Assembly: GCA_965366365.1 (NCBI GenBank)
Contig: CBDUEV010000009.1
Span: forward strand, 1-64,000
DNA length: 64,000 nucleotides
Reading direction: 5' to 3'
Source of the DNA: CBDUEV01 sp965366365
GTDB taxonomy: Bacteria; Actinomycetota; Acidimicrobiia; Spongiisociales; JAENVV01
A program made the translations under genes and the position numbers. This document shows, one piece after another, positions 57,688-64,000 of the stretch. The notes under the pieces were generated by a model that saw only the letters and a program-made list of their open reading frames with translations, was not told where the DNA came from and made no database searches. Every line of letters starts with the position of its first letter. Positions within the stretch are counted from its first letter, which is position 1.

Positions 57688-59420
57688 CAGAGTCCGGCGA
57701 ACGGATCGCTGGTGGGCGCGACCTCCTCCCGGCGGGTGGCCCACGGCGGGAACGGAAAGGACACCACCAACGGCACCGGGATGGCCGGCTGGCTGACCAC
57801 CATCGTCCCCGGTTTGAGGAGGCGGGCGCGCGCTCGCGTGGACGGCAGCATCCACCCGTATTCGCTTCGTTCGGCCTCGGCGGCATCGAGTCGACCGGCG
57901 ACGCGAATGGCGGCGTTCTCCATCACTTCCTGCGCGATGCGTGAAGCCGTTTGCTGAGCTCCGACGAGCAAGACACCGAGAGATCGGCCCCGTTGGGCGA
58001 TATCGATCAACATCTCCTTGAGGGGGCTGGCACCTTCGCGCGGGGCGTACTTGTTGAGCTCGTCGAGGACGATGACCGACAGGGGCAGACGCTGGCCACT
58101 TCGTTCCTTCTCATCGAACGTCTCCTGTAAGAGTGCGCCGACCACGAAACGCTGAGCGAGATCGTGGAGCGACTGGATCCCCACGACGCTCACCTGGGCA
58201 GCTTCGCGATCGATGCGGCGGCTCGCTCCCGCCCGGACGAGGTGCCCGAGGCGCGCCTGCGCGGCGTAGAGCCGGCGCATGAATGCAGAGACGGTGCCGC
58301 CCTGGACTCGACCCGTCCAGGTTCTATCGGGTTCGGATTCGTCTTGAGGATCGAGGAACTCCTCCAGGGTGTCGACGAGTGACCCGAGGTCCCTGATCGG
58401 TCGTTCGCCGGGGTCCAAGGCCACGGCGGAGCCCGCCGGATGACCTCCCGGAGGTGGCTGCCGGAGCACGACGGCGCCTTCCATTCCGAGGACGTCGACA
58501 GCCCATCGCCGGAGCTGGGCCCGCACCCTCTCCTCGACGAACGACAGCTGGTTCCGCGTGTCGGAGGCGTCGGTGAACAGAAAGCGCAACAGACCTTCGT
58601 CGATGAACTCGCGCGGCGTCCAGGCAAAGGCGCCCACCCCTTCCTGACGGCCCCCCAGATCCGGCAGGACCGTGTCTCCCGTGCCCCGTCGCGGCGGGGC
58701 CCAGAACGCCACCGAGGGGAAAGGTTCAGGTGCTACCCCGAGCTGGCCCCAGGCGGCCCGCGCCTTTTCGTCGAATTGCGAGTTCGGCTTGTCGAGCCAC
58801 AGCAGGTCTTCGCCCTTCACGTTGAACACGAGCACTTTCAGGTTGGCGGCCCCCTCTCCGACGATGTCGGGCCGGCCGGTCAACATCCGCAGAAAGAACA
58901 ACGCAAACGATGTCTTCGTGGCCACGCCCGAGATGCCGGAGATCGACATATGGCCGCCCTTGCGACCGTCGAAGAAATCCAGGTCGATGTACATGGGCAG
59001 GCCGTCGCGGCCCGTGCCGATCGGCAAGGGCCGGCCCATCTCGTCGGCGTAGAGCGCCTTATCGCGGCTCTCGCCGGTCGCCCGCTCCACCGCCTGTCCC
59101 GGATCGGGAGACACCCACAGCTCGGGATCGACTCGAGTCACCGCCACCTGAGCGGAACGGACCTTCCTGGCCGGAAGAATGCCCTGCTCGGCGATGCGAA
59201 ATGTGTCCGATTCGAAGGAGGCCCCTTCATAGATGCTCTCGACCTCGGTGACCACCCCGTAGGTGGCGATCTCGCCGGCGGACGGCACCTCGGTGCGCAC
59301 CACGACCAGGTCGTCCAGCTGGAGATAACTCACCTCGTCGAGGACGACCCGGAACTCCTGAGTCGAGGTGTGCTGCGTGCCGAGGACCCTCCCCACCGTG
59401 GTTGGTTCGTCGGCACTCAT
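57687..59420 (-). CDS. herA: HerA-type hexameric ATPase/translocase
   Basis: A 577-residue P-loop ATPase of the HerA/FtsK superfamily. An N-terminal HAS barrel (about 1-130: VGRVLGTQHTSTQEFRVVLDE...LQLDDLVVV, YGVVTEVESIYEG) precedes the variant Walker A GISGVATKTSFA (162-173), which has Gly-x-x-x-x-Lys-Thr-Ser as in other bacterial HerA. Walker B is LSVIVLDELNKYAP, with the late GAQQTASRIAQEVMENAAIRVAGRL as sensor/arginine region. With NurA it forms a motor that resects 5' strands after Mre11-Rad50 initiation, as in archaea. ATGA overlap with nurA upstream. Confidence 0.87.
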   Translation of the reverse strand: MSADEPTTVGRVLGTQHTSTQEFRVVLDEVSYLQLDDLVVVRTEVPSAGEIATYGVVTEVESIYEGASFESDTFRIAEQGILPARKVRSAQVAVTRVDPELWVSPDPGQAVERATGESRDKALYADEMGRPLPIGTGRDGLPMYIDLDFFDGRKGGHMSISGISGVATKTSFALFFLRMLTGRPDIVGEGAANLKVLVFNVKGEDLLWLDKPNSQFDEKARAAWGQLGVAPEPFPSVAFWAPPRRGTGDTVLPDLGGRQEGVGAFAWTPREFIDEGLLRFLFTDASDTRNQLSFVEERVRAQLRRWAVDVLGMEGAVVLRQPPPGGHPAGSAVALDPGERPIRDLGSLVDTLEEFLDPQDESEPDRTWTGRVQGGTVSAFMRRLYAAQARLGHLVRAGASRRIDREAAQVSVVGIQSLHDLAQRFVVGALLQETFDEKERSGQRLPLSVIVLDELNKYAPREGASPLKEMLIDIAQRGRSLGVLLVGAQQTASRIAQEVMENAAIRVAGRLDAAEAERSEYGWMLPSTRARARLLKPGTMVVSQPAIPVPLVVSFPFPPWATRREEVAPTSDPFAGL

Positions 59421-60361
59421 GCACTCTCCTTCTGCTGCTCCATGGCCTCGCGCAACGCACGATAGACGAGCCCCTGATCCCCCAGGTTGCGCCGCAGCTC
59501 CCGTTCGAGGGCGCCCACCGGCACCAGGTTCTGGGGCGCTCTGGGATCGGTGTGCGGTTCCGAGGCCACCTGCGGAAGCAGCACGGCGGTGCGGTCTGCG
59601 ATGAGAGCGGCCGTGGCGGCGCCGATGGCCTCCGGAGCGACGCAGCGGACGATGCCACTCCAGGAATGGCCGCCGACCATCCGTGCCAGGCGGAGATACC
59701 ATGAGTACTTCGAGTACGGGCCGGAGCGAATCAGGAAGAGCGGCGATCGAAAGCCGGGTTCGAGTTCGGCCATGATGGGGATGTGCTCATCGTCGAGGTA
59801 CGAAGCCCGGTGCGTCTTGATCATTCCGACGATCGGGCGAGCTCTCAACTCGGAGATCGGGCCATCGGCCACGACAAACAGGCCGGAGTCGGCCAGGACT
59901 GCCGACAGTTCCGCTTCGGCCGAACGCATACGCTCGTGGAGGTGGCGGACCAGAGCGGCAGGGTCGTCGTCCTCGATCGAGGCGACCGGATATTCGAGGC
60001 CGTGCGCCAGGCGGGGAACTTCGACGTGAGCGCCGTGACTCTGGACGCAGACGCGTTCGACCCGCAGGTGCTCATAGGTCGAGCGCGGGACCGAGCGGTC
60101 CCAGACGACGGCGCCGACCCCGAACGCTCCGAAGATCCCCGGAATGGGCCCCCGTGGTGCGTCGAGCGTGAGGCGCGCATCGATTCGCTCGACACCGTCG
60201 ACGAACGCCACCCGACGGACGTCGTCATCGGCACCGACCCGAGGTTCCCACGCCGTCCCCTCGACCTGGTAGTCGACATCTTCGCTGGAGGGAGCAAAAA
60301 CCTGTTCGGGTTCTGTGGGGGAGCCATAGCCAGGCTGCCAGCCTTCGACGTACATTCGCAT
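59417..60361 (-). CDS. nurA: NurA-type 5'-3' nuclease
   Basis: A 314-residue protein with the NurA domain: RRVAFVDGVERIDARL (Asp55, first metal site), then ELSAVLADSGLFVVADGPIS (Asp166) and GMIKTHRASYL, PLFLIRSGPYSKYSWYLRLA. The domain is a RNase H-like nuclease that acts inside the HerA hexamer. The N-terminal 45 residues differ from archaeal NurA. It is the first gene of the four-gene operon, and its -10 box sits seven bases before the ATG. Confidence 0.82.
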   Translation of the reverse strand: MRMYVEGWQPGYGSPTEPEQVFAPSSEDVDYQVEGTAWEPRVGADDDVRRVAFVDGVERIDARLTLDAPRGPIPGIFGAFGVGAVVWDRSVPRSTYEHLRVERVCVQSHGAHVEVPRLAHGLEYPVASIEDDDPAALVRHLHERMRSAEAELSAVLADSGLFVVADGPISELRARPIVGMIKTHRASYLDDEHIPIMAELEPGFRSPLFLIRSGPYSKYSWYLRLARMVGGHSWSGIVRCVAPEAIGAATAALIADRTAVLLPQVASEPHTDPRAPQNLVPVGALERELRRNLGDQGLVYRALREAMEQQKESA

Positions 60362-60368
60362 ACCGGGG

Positions 60369-60374
60369 ATCGTA
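60369..60374 (-). promoter_or_regulatory. -10 box for the nurA-herA-sbcD-sbcC operon
   Basis: TACGAT on the minus strand, seven bases before the nurA ATG; the only promoter visible for the four overlapping genes. Confidence 0.6.
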
Positions 60375-60403
60375 CCGTTGGCCGCCGACAGAATCGCCGA
60401 CCC

Positions 60404-61693
60404 TCAGCCCGCCCGATCCGCCACCAAGCGCCGCACGGTCCCGTCCGACGACGTGATGTACAACTCGCCGAAGCCGTCCACTCCAAACGACGTCACCTGG
60501 CCGAGATCGCCCACCTGTTCGCTCCAATCGAGATGCTCGACCACCTCCCCGCCCGCAAAGCGAAGGGAGCGGAGATAGCCTCCGCAGTAATCCGAATAGA
60601 AGTACTGACCGTCGATTTCGGGAATCTCGGCGCCCCGGTAGGTGAAACCGCCGGTCACCGAACACGTCCCGGCGTCGCCGTGGGCGATCTCGAGGACCGG
60701 CAGCACGAGTCCGGTCGGGTCACACCCCACCGCTGGCGAGAAACAGTGCAAGCCCTCCATGGTCGACCATCCGTAATCCGCGCCCGCCTGGTCCGCCGGC
60801 ACACGATTGATCTCCTCGTAGCTTCCCTGACCGACATCGGCGATCATCAACCAACCGTCGTCGAAGGCAAAGCGCCAAGGGTTCCGGAGCCCGAAAGCCC
60901 ACACCTCAGGCGCCCCACCGGTGTCCTCGAATGGATTGCCGGCGGCGGGAACGGCTCGGCCCGGCTCCGACACGTCGAGACGCAGAAGCGTCCCCAGCAG
61001 CGTCCCCGGGTCCCGGCCATGGCCGAACTCGTCGTTGGCGGCTCCGCCGTCGCCGAGGGAAACGTAGAGCGCCCCGTCGGGCCCAAAAGCCAGATGGCCA
61101 CCGTTGTGGTTGGCGGCAGGTTGCGGCACGATGAGAAGGACCTGCTCGTCGAAGAACGTCCCGTCCTCGGCCACCGCGAACTCGGACACGACGCTGGCGC
61201 CGTCCAGGTCTGTGTAATCGACGAAGGCCCTGGGACGCTGCTCGAAGTCGGGCGGGAAGGCCAACCCCAGCAGACCCTGTTCGCTCCGCGTCGAGACACG
61301 AGAGCGAAGATCGAGGACCAGGGTCTCCTCACCGCCAAGCCGCGGCTGGACCCAAATCGTCCCTTCCTTCCCGACGAGGAAGATGCGTGCATCCTCAACG
61401 GGCGCCGCCACCATCACCGGGAAGGCGGCCTCGCTCTCCACGACTCGGACATCGAGACGGGCGAGTGGGGCGAGTGAAGTCGAGGTCGGGTCGGTTTCGG
61501 TGTCGCCGTCCGTCGTCGTGGGCCCCGCGGGTGCCGCCGCGCTGCTCGTCGGAGCCTCCACGGTGGCCGCAACCGGCGCCGGACTGGTCGCCTCGGTGGC
61601 GGGGTCCCCGGCCGAGCGTCCGCACCCGGCCAGAGCCAGCGCGAGCACGAGTGCGATAGCAGCCGTCGGTGGGGACCAATGCGTTCGATGCAT
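60404..61693 (-). CDS. PQQ-type soluble sugar dehydrogenase-like lipoprotein
   Basis: A 429-residue predicted lipoprotein (lipobox ALAGC near residue 24, then a Thr/Ser/Pro linker to about residue 75). The propeller body carries the family motifs EQGLLGLAFPPDF, NHNGGHLAFGPDGALYVSLGDGG, LGTLLRLDVSEPG and WAFGLRNPWRFAFD, with later GADYGWSTMEG. These match sGDH/HHIP-like beta-propellers. The dehydrogenase activity is not certain, since many such proteins lack PQQ-binding residues and I cannot align them here. Start set by a -10 box six bases upstream; the longer frame overlaps the transporter gene. Confidence 0.83.
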   Translation of the reverse strand: MHRTHWSPPTAAIALVLALALAGCGRSAGDPATEATSPAPVAATVEAPTSSAAAPAGPTTTDGDTETDPTSTSLAPLARLDVRVVESEAAFPVMVAAPVEDARIFLVGKEGTIWVQPRLGGEETLVLDLRSRVSTRSEQGLLGLAFPPDFEQRPRAFVDYTDLDGASVVSEFAVAEDGTFFDEQVLLIVPQPAANHNGGHLAFGPDGALYVSLGDGGAANDEFGHGRDPGTLLGTLLRLDVSEPGRAVPAAGNPFEDTGGAPEVWAFGLRNPWRFAFDDGWLMIADVGQGSYEEINRVPADQAGADYGWSTMEGLHCFSPAVGCDPTGLVLPVLEIAHGDAGTCSVTGGFTYRGAEIPEIDGQYFYSDYCGGYLRSLRFAGGEVVEHLDWSEQVGDLGQVTSFGVDGFGELYITSSDGTVRRLVADRAG

Positions 61694-61699
61694 CGGGCC

Positions 61700-61705
61700 A
61701 CGGTA
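61700..61705 (-). promoter_or_regulatory. -10 box for the sugar dehydrogenase-like lipoprotein
   Basis: TACCGT on the minus strand, six bases before ATG 61693. Confidence 0.6.
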
Positions 61706-61820
61706 GCTCTGTGCCGAAGATTGGCGGGACCGACCCGGGAGCCGGTGGGCGGCGGGGTGGGCGACGAAGCGCACTTCGGGTTGAGCGGCGACCAACCAGG
61801 ACGTAGGGTGACGGACGACC

Positions 61821-61826
61821 GAGGAG
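61821..61826 (+). promoter_or_regulatory. Shine-Dalgarno for a CTG-initiated transporter gene
   Basis: GAGGAG, six bases before CTG 61833. No ATG, GTG or TTG lies in frame between this site and ATG 61881, and a stop in frame at 61809 limits the search. Confidence 0.6.
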
Positions 61827-61832
61827 CTCACC

Positions 61833-63176
61833 CTGACCCCCACCCAGAAGAACGACCGGAGAACGCTGTTCGGCTGGGCCATGTACGACTGGGCCAACTC
61901 CGCCTACGCCACCACGTCGGGGGCCATCGTCGCGCCCTTCTTCACCGGTGTGATCGTTCCCGAAGAGGGTTGGAGGAACCTCAGCGGGGAAACGATCTGG
62001 TCGTTGGTGGTGTCGGGCGGCGCTTTCATCCTCTTCCTCATCATGCCGGTGCTCGGGGCGGTGGCCGACTTCTCCGCGGCGAAGCGAGCCTTCCTGCGAG
62101 CCTTTGCATTTCTGGGTGCGCTGTTCACGATGGCGGTTCCGTTCGTCCCGGCCGGAGCCGTTCCGACGTTCCTGCTCGTCTTCGTGGTCAGCCAGGTCGG
62201 GTTCGTCGCCGCCAACGTGTTCTACGACGGGTTCCTTCCCGTCCTCACCACCGAGGACACCATCGACCGGGTGTCCTCCCGTGGCTTCGCCATGGGCTAC
62301 ATCGGTGGAGGCCTGTATGTCTTGCTGGCCTTTGTCTTGATCGTCCTGGCGGACGGGGGCACGATCTCGATGGCGACCGAGACCGCCACCCGAATCGGGA
62401 TCTTCGGCGCCGGCGTGTGGTGGGTCGGCTTCACCGTGTTCGCCCTCCAGCGCCTTCCCGAGCACGGCGAAGCGAGCGCCATGCCGGCCGAGTTCCAGTC
62501 CAGTCCGCGGCTGGTTGCCTACGCCAGAATCGGATTCGGCCGCACGGTCGCCACCGCCAGGAAGCTTCTCCAGTTCCGGCAGATTCTGCTGTTCGTCCTC
62601 GCCTTCATGTTCTACAACGACGGCACCCAGACCGTCATCAACATCTCGGGCGCGTACGCCGAGGAGACGTTGGGCCTGTCGATCACCGAGATCATCATCG
62701 CCTTCCTGATCGTCCAGTTCATCGCCTTCGGCGGGGCGATCATGTTCGGTCGAATCTCCGGTCGGATAGGCCCGAAGCGAGCGATCCTCGCCAACCTCGG
62801 CATCTGGATCCTTCTCGCCTTCACCGCCTATTTCCTCCCGGAAGGCGAAGCTCTGCCCTTCTATGGGTTGGCAGCCGTGGTTGGTTTCGTCCTGGGTGGC
62901 GTGCAGGCGCTCAGCAGAAGCCTGTACGGCACGATGATCCCGGAGGAGGCGTCCGCCGAGTTCTACGGCTTCTTCTCCGTGTTCGCCAAGTTCTCGGCGA
63001 TTTGGGGACCCCTGGTGTTTGCGATCGTCAGCAACGCGACCGGTTCGGGCCGTCCGGCCATCATGTCGGTCGCCGCCTTCTTCCTCATCGGCGGCTTCCT
63101 GTTGAGCCGCGTCGATGTCGACGAGGCTCGCCGATCGCGTCAGGACTGGCACTTCGAGGGCGCCGAAGTCTCCTAA
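61833..63176 (+). CDS. MFS transporter of the UMF1 (Atg22-like) family, CTG start
   Basis: A 447-residue transporter with about 12 helices. GWAMYDWANSAYATTSGAIVAPFF near the N-terminus, MPVLGAVADFSAAKRAF (loop 2-3 motif), FYDGFLPVLTTEDTIDRVSSRGFAMGYIGGGLYVLLA and MFYNDGTQTVINISGAYAEETLGLS match the UMF1/Atg22-like group. Substrates are unknown, possibly amino acids or small solutes. From ATG 61881 the protein would begin in the middle of the conserved GWAMYDWAN block. From CTG 61833, preceded by GAGGAG, it begins LTPTQKNDRRTLFGWAMYDWAN, which restores a normal cytoplasmic N-terminus. Confidence 0.85.
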   Translation: MTPTQKNDRRTLFGWAMYDWANSAYATTSGAIVAPFFTGVIVPEEGWRNLSGETIWSLVVSGGAFILFLIMPVLGAVADFSAAKRAFLRAFAFLGALFTMAVPFVPAGAVPTFLLVFVVSQVGFVAANVFYDGFLPVLTTEDTIDRVSSRGFAMGYIGGGLYVLLAFVLIVLADGGTISMATETATRIGIFGAGVWWVGFTVFALQRLPEHGEASAMPAEFQSSPRLVAYARIGFGRTVATARKLLQFRQILLFVLAFMFYNDGTQTVINISGAYAEETLGLSITEIIIAFLIVQFIAFGGAIMFGRISGRIGPKRAILANLGIWILLAFTAYFLPEGEALPFYGLAAVVGFVLGGVQALSRSLYGTMIPEEASAEFYGFFSVFAKFSAIWGPLVFAIVSNATGSGRPAIMSVAAFFLIGGFLLSRVDVDEARRSRQDWHFEGAEVS

Positions 63177-63189
63177 GCTGGAGATCACC

Positions 63190-63657
63190 ATGACCGACCT
63201 ACCCGATCAACCAGATGAGTGGTCCGACGCCGAAGTGATCGATGCCGAGGTGATCGACACCGAATCCGTCGGCGAGACCGAGACCTCTCTCGGCGTTCCA
63301 GAGCCCATCGAGACCCCAACGCGTCCAGCCGGGTCGCCGGAAATCAAGCCCACCGTCTATCGGGGTTCGGGTTTCCGCTGGTCCTTTGTCTTCGGGTCGC
63401 TTCTCGTGGTGCTGATGCTCCTGCTGATGTTCTTCAACTTCCAGGAGGTGGAGTTCCGATTCTTCACGTGGAAGATCAACGCCCCACTGGCCGTCGTCAT
63501 CCTCGGTACGGCGTTGATCGCGGTGGTCATCGACGAGCTGGCCGGTTTCGTGTGGAGGGTGCGGCGCCGCCGGCAGCTGAAGGCACGTGCCGAACTCAAG
63601 GCACTGCGTCGAGAGACCGCCCCGCCGAAGACGTCACGCTTCCGGAACAGGAAGTGA
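63190..63657 (+). CDS. LapA-domain (DUF1049-like) membrane protein
   Basis: A 155-residue protein. An acidic N-terminal tail (WSDAEVIDAEVIDTES, with a short repeat) precedes two hydrophobic helices, FGSLLVVLMLLLMFFNFQEVEFRFFTWKINAPLAVVILGTALIAVVIDELAG, in the LapA arrangement. A basic coil RRRRQLKARAELKALRR follows. In proteobacteria LapA helps control lipopolysaccharide assembly; in a Gram-positive lineage the role is unknown. It overlaps the following gene by GTGA and sits 13 bases after the transporter, so the three form an operon. Confidence 0.8.
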   Translation: MTDLPDQPDEWSDAEVIDAEVIDTESVGETETSLGVPEPIETPTRPAGSPEIKPTVYRGSGFRWSFVFGSLLVVLMLLLMFFNFQEVEFRFFTWKINAPLAVVILGTALIAVVIDELAGFVWRVRRRRQLKARAELKALRRETAPPKTSRFRNRK

Positions 63658-64000
63658 CCGAACGCCTCGTGGTCATCGGCGGCGATGCCGCCGGAATGTC
63701 CGCGGCCAGTCAAGCCCGCCGGCGCCGATCCGCTGCCGACCTGTCGATCACCGTCTTCGAACAATCGAACTGGGTGAGCTACTCCGCCTGCGGAGAGCCC
63801 TACTTCATCGCCGGAGATGTCCCCCGCCTCGACCAACTCATCGTTCGGACGCCAGAACAGTTCGCCCGCCAGGACATCACCGTCCACATTCACCACAGAG
63901 TCGAGGAGATCGACACCGCCGACCGCACGGTCACGGTGCATGGTCCGACCGGCACCTTCACCGAGGGTTACGATCAGCTCGTCTACGCGACTGGCGCCGT
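63654..64000 (+). CDS. CoA-disulfide reductase-like flavoprotein (truncated by window end)
   Basis: The first 115 residues of a pyridine-nucleotide disulfide oxidoreductase, cut at 64000. It starts at GTG 63654, coupled to the LapA-like gene by a GTGA overlap. LVVIGGDAAGMSAASQARR is the FAD dinucleotide fold. Cys46 in WVSYSACGEPYFIAGDV is the redox-active cysteine position of the CoA-disulfide reductase/NADH oxidase subgroup. VYATGA at the end is the second FAD contact. The substrate (CoA disulfide, persulfide or oxygen) needs the missing C-terminus. Confidence 0.88.
   Translation, partial: MTERLVVIGGDAAGMSAASQARRRRSAADLSITVFEQSNWVSYSACGEPYFIAGDVPRLDQLIVRTPEQFARQDITVHIHHRVEEIDTADRTVTVHGPTGTFTEGYDQLVYATGA

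Noticed and set aside
61395..63191. 598-codon open frame opposite the transporter and part of the lipoprotein gene
   Set aside because: Low-complexity acidic and Gly/Arg-rich translation; shadow of two genuine genes.
1..64000. tRNA, rRNA, insertion sequences, prophage, integrase sites
   Set aside because: No cloverleaf-like GTTCRA-bearing segment with acceptor pairing, no transposase or integrase translation, no terminal inverted repeats with target duplication were found by reading.

Overview
This 64 kb window is high-GC, gene-dense bacterial chromosome. It most likely belongs to a deep-branching actinomycete, with an Acidimicrobiia-type lineage as my best guess. The reasons are an adjacent AdnA/AdnB-like helicase-nuclease pair, a UvrD2-like helicase with an HRDC tail, a FadD15-type acyl-CoA ligase, a divergent sseA/sufE pair, and above all a large share of leaderless genes. 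About 22 genes have a TANNNT -10 box placed 5-8 bases (usually 6 or 7) before the start codon, with no Shine-Dalgarno sequence between. I see no tRNA, rRNA, CRISPR array, transposase or prophage, and no gene-free stretch longer than 300 bases.

Layout. 1-230: two copies of a 65-bp repeat. 283-4266: a 4-Cys RecB-type nuclease, small proteins, a BI-1 family membrane protein, a spondin-domain secreted protein and a membrane protein. 4330-10469: the AdnA/AdnB-like pair. 10435-13859: dtd, tag, plsB. 13849-16133: a secreted TIM-barrel-like protein and a radical SAM enzyme whose frame runs through an in-frame UGA to give a ...CUAEP... tail, followed by a SECIS-like hairpin (a selenoprotein). 16293-22571: a stand-alone helicase-associated domain, a lipoprotein, DUF1992 and DUF427 proteins, a UvrD2-like helicase, an SRPBCC protein and a sirtuin. 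22589-28672: an M50 protease, a thioredoxin/NHL lipoprotein, PilT with two paralogous partners, and an NfuA-like protein. 28736-34038: an ATP-grasp ligase, MalQ, a propeller lipoprotein, thiamine diphosphokinase and a small acidic protein.

34076-42811 is a run of seven genes on the minus strand for beta-oxidation of branched or sterol-like acyl-CoAs: an SDR, a CaiB/BaiF racemase-like enzyme, two acyl-CoA ligases, an MFE-2-like SDR, a MaoC-type hydratase and an acyl-CoA dehydrogenase. 42898-53985 holds further SDRs, a methyltransferase, an AI-2E transporter homologue, SseA and SufE, MurI, a cytochrome c, a DUF368 flippase-like protein, a cation/proton antiporter fused to universal-stress domains, and GpsA.

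53999-60361 is a four-gene, fully overlapping operon nurA-herA-sbcD-sbcC. This is the archaeal HerA-NurA-Mre11-Rad50 DNA-end resection module in a bacterial genome. With the AdnAB-like pair, the single nuclease and the UvrD2-like helicase, the window carries two complete, apparently independent double-strand-break resection machineries. The window closes with a soluble sugar dehydrogenase-like lipoprotein, an MFS/UMF1 transporter with a probable CTG start, a LapA-like protein and a truncated CoA-disulfide-reductase-like flavoprotein.
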